Positions 60,487 to 64,000 of a DNA stretch of 64,000 bases are shown one piece after another. The translations under genes were made by a program, and so were the position numbers. The notes below the pieces were generated by a model. The model saw only the letters and a program-made list of their open reading frames with translations. It had not been told where the DNA came from and searched no databases. This DNA is from Curtobacterium sp. 'Ferrero'. GTDB taxonomy: Bacteria > Actinomycetota > Actinomycetes > Actinomycetales > Microbacteriaceae. The stretch lies in contig NZ_NXIA01000002.1 of assembly GCF_002412165.1 (NCBI RefSeq), forward strand, positions 1 to 64,000, read 5' to 3'. Position 1 is the first letter of the stretch, and each line of letters begins with the position of its first letter.

Positions 60487-61275
60487 ATGTGCACCGTCGT
60501 CGTCCGCGTCGCGCCCGGTTCCCCGTGGCCCGTCACGATGCTCGCCCTCCGCGACGAGTCGCCGGAACGGCCGTGGGACCCGCCGGCGGCGTGGTGGCCG
60601 GAGCGCGACGCGTCGGTCCGCGGCGTGCGGGACCGCTCGGCCGGTGGCGCCTGGCTCGCGGCGTCCGACACGGACGGGCTCGCCGTAGTCCTGAACCGGG
60701 GCGAAGCCGTGCCGAGTGCCGACGGCACCTGGACCACCCGCGGCGTCGTGCCGCTCGATGCCCTGGCCGGCAACACCCCCGGCCGTGACGGCACGCTCCC
60801 CACGACCCGTGCGTTCAACCTCGTCCGGGCGACCGCCGACGGCGCCGAGGTCGTCGCGTGGGACGGCACCGAGGTGCGGACCACCCCGCTCGGACCCGGG
60901 GTGCACATGGTCACGCACGGCGAGCCGGACGACCCCGCGGCGCCCCGCATCGGACGGTGGCTCGACGCCTTCCGTGCCGTGGACGCACCCGAGGCGCCGC
61001 CCGTGCTCGGCCCGTTCGACGAACTCCGGTCGGCCGACCACGGTGTCGACGCGGGCGACGGCTGGAGCGGCTGGTTCGGGGTGCTCGCCAGGTCCGCCGA
61101 CCTGCCGACCGACCACCCCGACGCGATCCTCCGTGACGTCCACGAGCGTGAGGGACACATGACCACACTGTCGATCGTCGCGGCCGCGGTCGGCCCGGAG
61201 CGGATCGTCCTGCAGCACGCGCGGCTCACCGAACCGGGGCGGCTCGACGGCTCCGTGGAGCTGCACCGCGCCTGA
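60487..61275 (+). CDS. NRDE (TANGO2)-family protein
   Basis: 262 aa. MCTVVVRVAPGSPWPVTMLALRDE replaces the usual CTxxF start, then NRGEAVPSADGTWTTRGVVPLDALAGNTP and FNLVRATADGAEVVAWDG. HMVTHGEPDD follows in place of the HxLSN segment. These are the Ntn-hydrolase-like NRDE/TANGO2 landmarks, with Cys2 as the possible N-terminal nucleophile. The function in bacteria is unknown. It is divergent from coaBC with 67 bases between; GAGGAT lies 7 bases before the ATG. Confidence 0.75.
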   Translation: MCTVVVRVAPGSPWPVTMLALRDESPERPWDPPAAWWPERDASVRGVRDRSAGGAWLAASDTDGLAVVLNRGEAVPSADGTWTTRGVVPLDALAGNTPGRDGTLPTTRAFNLVRATADGAEVVAWDGTEVRTTPLGPGVHMVTHGEPDDPAAPRIGRWLDAFRAVDAPEAPPVLGPFDELRSADHGVDAGDGWSGWFGVLARSADLPTDHPDAILRDVHEREGHMTTLSIVAAAVGPERIVLQHARLTEPGRLDGSVELHRA

Positions 61276-61365
61276 GCGTCACGGCTGGGTCGCTCCCTGC
61301 CGGCTGTGCACACCTGCAGCGGTCCACCCGGTCAGACCATGGCCGACGGCGTAGCTTCGCCGATC

Positions 61366-62076
61366 GTGACCTCCACCACCCGCACCGCGCTCGCCGTCCT
61401 CACGGCGGCCGTCGCCGTGCTCGCCCTCGGCGCCTGCAGCGAGCAGCCGGTCGTCGCCGCGGGCAGCGCGGCGACCCCGACCGCGAGCTCCGAGCCGTGG
61501 GACGACGCGAGCGGGGTCGCGGTCGTGGCGATCGGCGACTCGATCACCGGCGGACACGGGCTCACGACGGCGCAGGCCTGGCCCGCCCTCGTCGCCGACC
61601 AGCAGCACTGGGCACTCACGAACCTGTCCTGCGACGGCGCGGGAGTGGCCGCAGTCGGGGACGCCGACGACTGCGGCAGCGCGTACGCGACGCTCGTCAA
61701 GCGCGCCGTGGACCTGCGCCCGTCGGTCGTGTTCCTCCAGGCCAGTTCGAACGACCTCGGCCTCGACGACGCCGAGATCCGGAGCGCGACGAACACGGTC
61801 GTCGACGACGTGCACCGCCGCCTGCCGCACGCACGGGTCATCGGGCTGAGTGCGATCTGGAACCAGGACGCACCGCCGGCCCAGCTCGCCGTCATCTCGA
61901 AGGCCATGCGCTCGGCGCTCCGGCGCGAGGGCGGTACCTACGTCGACATCGGTGAGCCGCTCCGCGGGCACCCGACCTGGATGCAGTCCGACGACGTCCA
62001 CCCGACCGCCCGCGGGCAGCAGGCGATCGCAGCAGCCGTCACCGCCGCGTTCGCCCGCGACGACGTGCGGTTCTGA
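61366..62076 (+). CDS. SGNH/GDSL-type esterase lipoprotein
   Basis: 236 aa. A lipobox LGAC (Cys24) follows a short hydrophobic signal. AIGDSITGGHGL is block I with the catalytic Ser, ASSNDLGLDD contains the N of block III, and DDVHPTARGQQAI holds the Asp/His pair. Cys pairs (LSCDGAG, DDCGSA) could form a disulfide outside the cell. It probably de-esterifies a lipid or polysaccharide at the cell surface. TAGCTT lies 8 bases before GTG 61366. It is followed by a close paralogue. Confidence 0.85.
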   Translation: MTSTTRTALAVLTAAVAVLALGACSEQPVVAAGSAATPTASSEPWDDASGVAVVAIGDSITGGHGLTTAQAWPALVADQQHWALTNLSCDGAGVAAVGDADDCGSAYATLVKRAVDLRPSVVFLQASSNDLGLDDAEIRSATNTVVDDVHRRLPHARVIGLSAIWNQDAPPAQLAVISKAMRSALRREGGTYVDIGEPLRGHPTWMQSDDVHPTARGQQAIAAAVTAAFARDDVRF

Positions 62077-62090
62077 CCGGGACACCCGCC

Positions 62091-62771
62091 GTGCGACCCT
62101 CCCGCCGGGCACTCCTGTCGAGCGTCGTCGCGGTGGTCGTGGTCGGCGCGCTCGCCGGGTGCGCGCCGGACCTCACCGCCGCGGTGCCGCTCGGACCACG
62201 CGCCGTCGTCCGCCCCGTCGTCGCCGTGGTCGGCGACTCGATCACGATCGGGCACGGCCTGCGCGAGCGCCAGGCGTGGCCGGAGCTCCTCGCCGCGCGG
62301 GACGGCATCCGGGTGGCGGACCTCGGGTGCGACGGCGCCGGCGTGCTCGCCGAGGGCAGCGACCAGTGCTCCACGACGGAGGAGGGGCTCGCCGACGAGG
62401 CCGCGACGCTGCACCCGGACGTCGTGCTCCTGCAGGCCAGCTCGAACGACCTCGGGCAGGACGACGACGCGCTCGCGGGCGCCGACGAGCAGCTCGTCGC
62501 CGAGGTGCGTCGGCTCCTGCCGAACGCGCGCATCGCCGGGCTCAGCGCGCTGTGGTCCGAGCAAGCGCCTCCCGCGCAGCTCGCGGTGATCTCGGCGGCG
62601 CTCCGGACGGCGGTGCTCGCGTCGGGCGGGTCGTGGCTCGACCTCGGGCAGCCCCTCCACGGGCACCCGGACTGGATGCAGTCCGACGACGTGCACCCGA
62701 CGGCACGCGGTCAGCGCGCCGTCGAGGCGGCGGTGGTGGCGGCTCTGGGACGCGACCACCTGCGGGTGTGA
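62091..62771 (+). CDS. SGNH/GDSL-type esterase lipoprotein, paralogue
   Basis: 226 aa. The lipobox is LAGC near residue 24. VVGDSITIGHGL, LGCDGAGVLAEGSDQC, QASSNDLGQDDD and WMQSDDVHPTARGQRAV match the upstream gene block for block, as do the segments between. Only 14 bases separate the two genes, so this is a tandem duplication in one transcript. The GTG at 62091 lacks a strong ribosome site; coupling to the upstream gene is likely. The substrate is unknown. Confidence 0.85.
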   Translation: MRPSRRALLSSVVAVVVVGALAGCAPDLTAAVPLGPRAVVRPVVAVVGDSITIGHGLRERQAWPELLAARDGIRVADLGCDGAGVLAEGSDQCSTTEEGLADEAATLHPDVVLLQASSNDLGQDDDALAGADEQLVAEVRRLLPNARIAGLSALWSEQAPPAQLAVISAALRTAVLASGGSWLDLGQPLHGHPDWMQSDDVHPTARGQRAVEAAVVAALGRDHLRV

Positions 62772-62832
62772 GGCGGCGCGACGGAGCCGGGCCGTGCCTC
62801 CCGACCGGACCCGGTTGTGCCCACCGGGCGGA

Positions 62833-63741
62833 TCAGGCGGGCGGACGGGTGTCGGTGAGGTCCTCGGCGACCGCCCACAGGGAACGTGCGAGGGCGGCGC
62901 TCCGCGCCGATCGCGGGACGGGCGCGGTCGTCGTCGGACCGACCAGCCCCAGCGGGCCGTTCGGCCCGTAGTAGGCGCCGCCGACCGCGTTCGGGCCGAC
63001 GGCGGCGTACAGCAGCGGTTGCGCGCCCTGCTCGACGTCCTGCGTGAACGGCAGCGCGCGGTCGCTCGATCGCACCGGCTTCGACCGACCGAGGGACCGA
63101 CCGGCCGACTGCAGGTTCGTCCGGGTGTAGCCCGGGTGCGCCGCGGTGCTGACGAGCGACCAGTCGTGCTCGACCGTCAGGCGGTGCAGGTGCAGCGCGA
63201 GCAGCAGGTCCGCGAGCTTCGACTGCGCGTAGGCGCGCCAGCCGTTGTAGCCGCGCTCCCACTGCAGGTCCTCGAACCGGATGCTGCCGAACACCGCGGC
63301 GAGGCTCGACATGGTCGCGACCCGCGGCGACGGCGCCCGCAGCAGGGTCGGCAGGAGCAGGTTCGTCAGGGCGAACGGGCCGAGGAAGTTGGTCCCGAAC
63401 TGCAGCTCGAACCCGTCGGCCGTCTCGAAGCGCTTCGGCGGGGCCATCACGCCGGCGTTGTTCACGAGCACGTCGAGGGGCCGGTCGTCGGCGACGACGC
63501 CGTCCGCGAACCGGTGCACGCTGGCCAGGTCGGCGAGGTCGAGCTCCCGCACCTCCACGTCGGCGCCGGGGTGGGCGGAACGGATCTCGGCGGCGGCGGT
63601 GTCACCCTTCGCGACGGTGCGGACGGCGAGCACCACGGAGGCGCCGGCCGCGGCGAGGCGGGTGGCGGTCTCCTTGCCGGTGCCGCTGTTGGCGCCCGTG
63701 ACGACGATGCGGCGGCCGGTCTGGTCGGGGATCTGCGGCAT
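62833..63741 (-). CDS. Short-chain dehydrogenase/reductase
   Basis: 302 aa. [21 protein letters not shown] is the cofactor-binding motif and LVNNAGVM the structural motif. The catalytic part is the SSLAAV Ser with Y-AQSKLAD (YxxxK in the form AYAQSK). Length and the [22 protein letters not shown] pattern point to the retinol-dehydrogenase/WW-domain-oxidoreductase-like group; the substrate is unknown. TAGGTT lies 6 bases before the ATG, a leaderless start. Confidence 0.88.
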   Translation of the reverse strand: MPQIPDQTGRRIVVTGANSGTGKETATRLAAAGASVVLAVRTVAKGDTAAAEIRSAHPGADVEVRELDLADLASVHRFADGVVADDRPLDVLVNNAGVMAPPKRFETADGFELQFGTNFLGPFALTNLLLPTLLRAPSPRVATMSSLAAVFGSIRFEDLQWERGYNGWRAYAQSKLADLLLALHLHRLTVEHDWSLVSTAAHPGYTRTNLQSAGRSLGRSKPVRSSDRALPFTQDVEQGAQPLLYAAVGPNAVGGAYYGPNGPLGLVGPTTTAPVPRSARSAALARSLWAVAEDLTDTRPPA

Positions 63742-63798
63742 GGCCGAAACCTACACGCGCCGGGTGCGGGCGCGCTGGTGGCGTGACGCGCCTCGTGG

Positions 63799-63822
63799 TA
63801 AAGTTCATGCAAACGCATCGAA
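63799..63822 (+). promoter_or_regulatory. Promoter and operator candidate of the last gene
   Basis: TAAAGT at 63799-63804 is a good -10 box. TTCATGCAAACGCATCGAA (63804-63822) directly downstream contains the inverted repeat ATGC-AAAC-GCAT over the transcription start, as expected for a MarR/HxlR-type repressor site. Confidence 0.5.
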
Positions 63823-63832
63823 AGGCGAGCAC

Positions 63833-64000
63833 ATGAGCAACGCGTTCGGCACCGACCGGCCCTCCGACGTCCCGCCCCCCGCCCCGGACCGGGTCGGACC
63901 GCTGGAACTCGGCCTCGACACCTTCGGCGACGTCACCGAACTCCCCGACGGCACCGTCAAGTCCGACGCGCAGAGCATCCGCGACGTCGTCGAGCAGGCC
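63833..64000 (+). CDS. LLM-class flavin-dependent oxidoreductase, N-terminal part (partial)
   Basis: The first 56 codons are present; the window ends inside the gene. A Pro-rich start is followed by LELGLDTFGDVT and then SIRDVVEQA. This is the beginning of luciferase-like monooxygenases in which LGLDTFGDV opens the first barrel strand. GAAAGG lies upstream of the ATG. Confidence 0.65.
   Translation, partial: MSNAFGTDRPSDVPPPAPDRVGPLELGLDTFGDVTELPDGTVKSDAQSIRDVVEQA

Overview
The window reads as a contiguous, non-mobile piece of chromosome from a very GC-rich actinobacterium. Third-position G/C saturation, frequent GTG starts, 4-base ATGA/GTGA overlaps, many starts with a TAnnnT box 6-8 bases upstream (leaderless transcripts), and GC-rich hairpins without T-tracts used as terminators all fit Microbacteriaceae. 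A Curtobacterium-like organism is my best guess from gene content, not a database result. I see no rRNA, no convincing tRNA, no CRISPR array, no insertion sequence and no prophage.

Layout. 1-7975: the tail of an FMN-dependent hydroxy-acid dehydrogenase, a secreted GH39-like glycosidase, a metallophosphoesterase, a quinone-reductase-like MDR enzyme, and a minus-strand operon (LolA-like protein, ABC ATPase, ABC-2 permease). 8127-20457: a polyol/tetritol island with an FGGY kinase, an EltD-like erythritol/L-threitol dehydrogenase, a ribose-type ABC importer preceded by DUF2291, RpiB, a fused DhaK-DhaL kinase, an RbtT/DalT-type permease and a SorC regulator. Related AT-rich operator-like sequences lie in both divergent control regions. 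20557-28045: DinB protein, MHS-type permease, a putatively Zur-controlled divergent pair (CobW-like protein and zinc-free ribosomal protein L36), a histidine phosphatase, and glpD divergent from a second SorC regulator with two perfect operators.

28105-39665: AraC regulator, a prolyl-aminopeptidase remnant, FAD-linked oxidase, alanine dehydrogenase, TspO-like protein, CorA, Na/Ca-type antiporter, GH36 alpha-galactosidase, CLC channel and an MT0933-like antitoxin. 39772-50147: sulfur and iron functions. These are sufS-sufU, a DmoA/NtaA-type flavin monooxygenase, cysK-cysE and a VIT1-type transporter behind two IdeR/DtxR-like boxes, interleaved with GNAT, VOC, SRPBCC and dipeptidase genes. 50303-53605: Excalibur protein, MmcQ, MOSC, a small ORF, and an ECF sigma/Asp23 operon. 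53614-64000: LtrA, a cell-wall lytic enzyme with a possible MtrA box upstream, MarR and GntR regulators, a DoxX-DUF2071-DUF1810 operon, coaBC, an NRDE protein, two tandem SGNH lipoproteins, an SDR and the start of a luciferase-like oxidoreductase.

Three patterns are not explained by the genes. Several genes end in short tandem repeats that run through the stop codon; with periods of 14, 17, 19 and 31 bp these can place stops in other frames. A dispersed intergenic element built on CGGGAGGC, often a near-perfect palindrome, sits between genes. A recurrent (T/C)AnnnT box lies 6-8 bases before many starts and decides several start codons.
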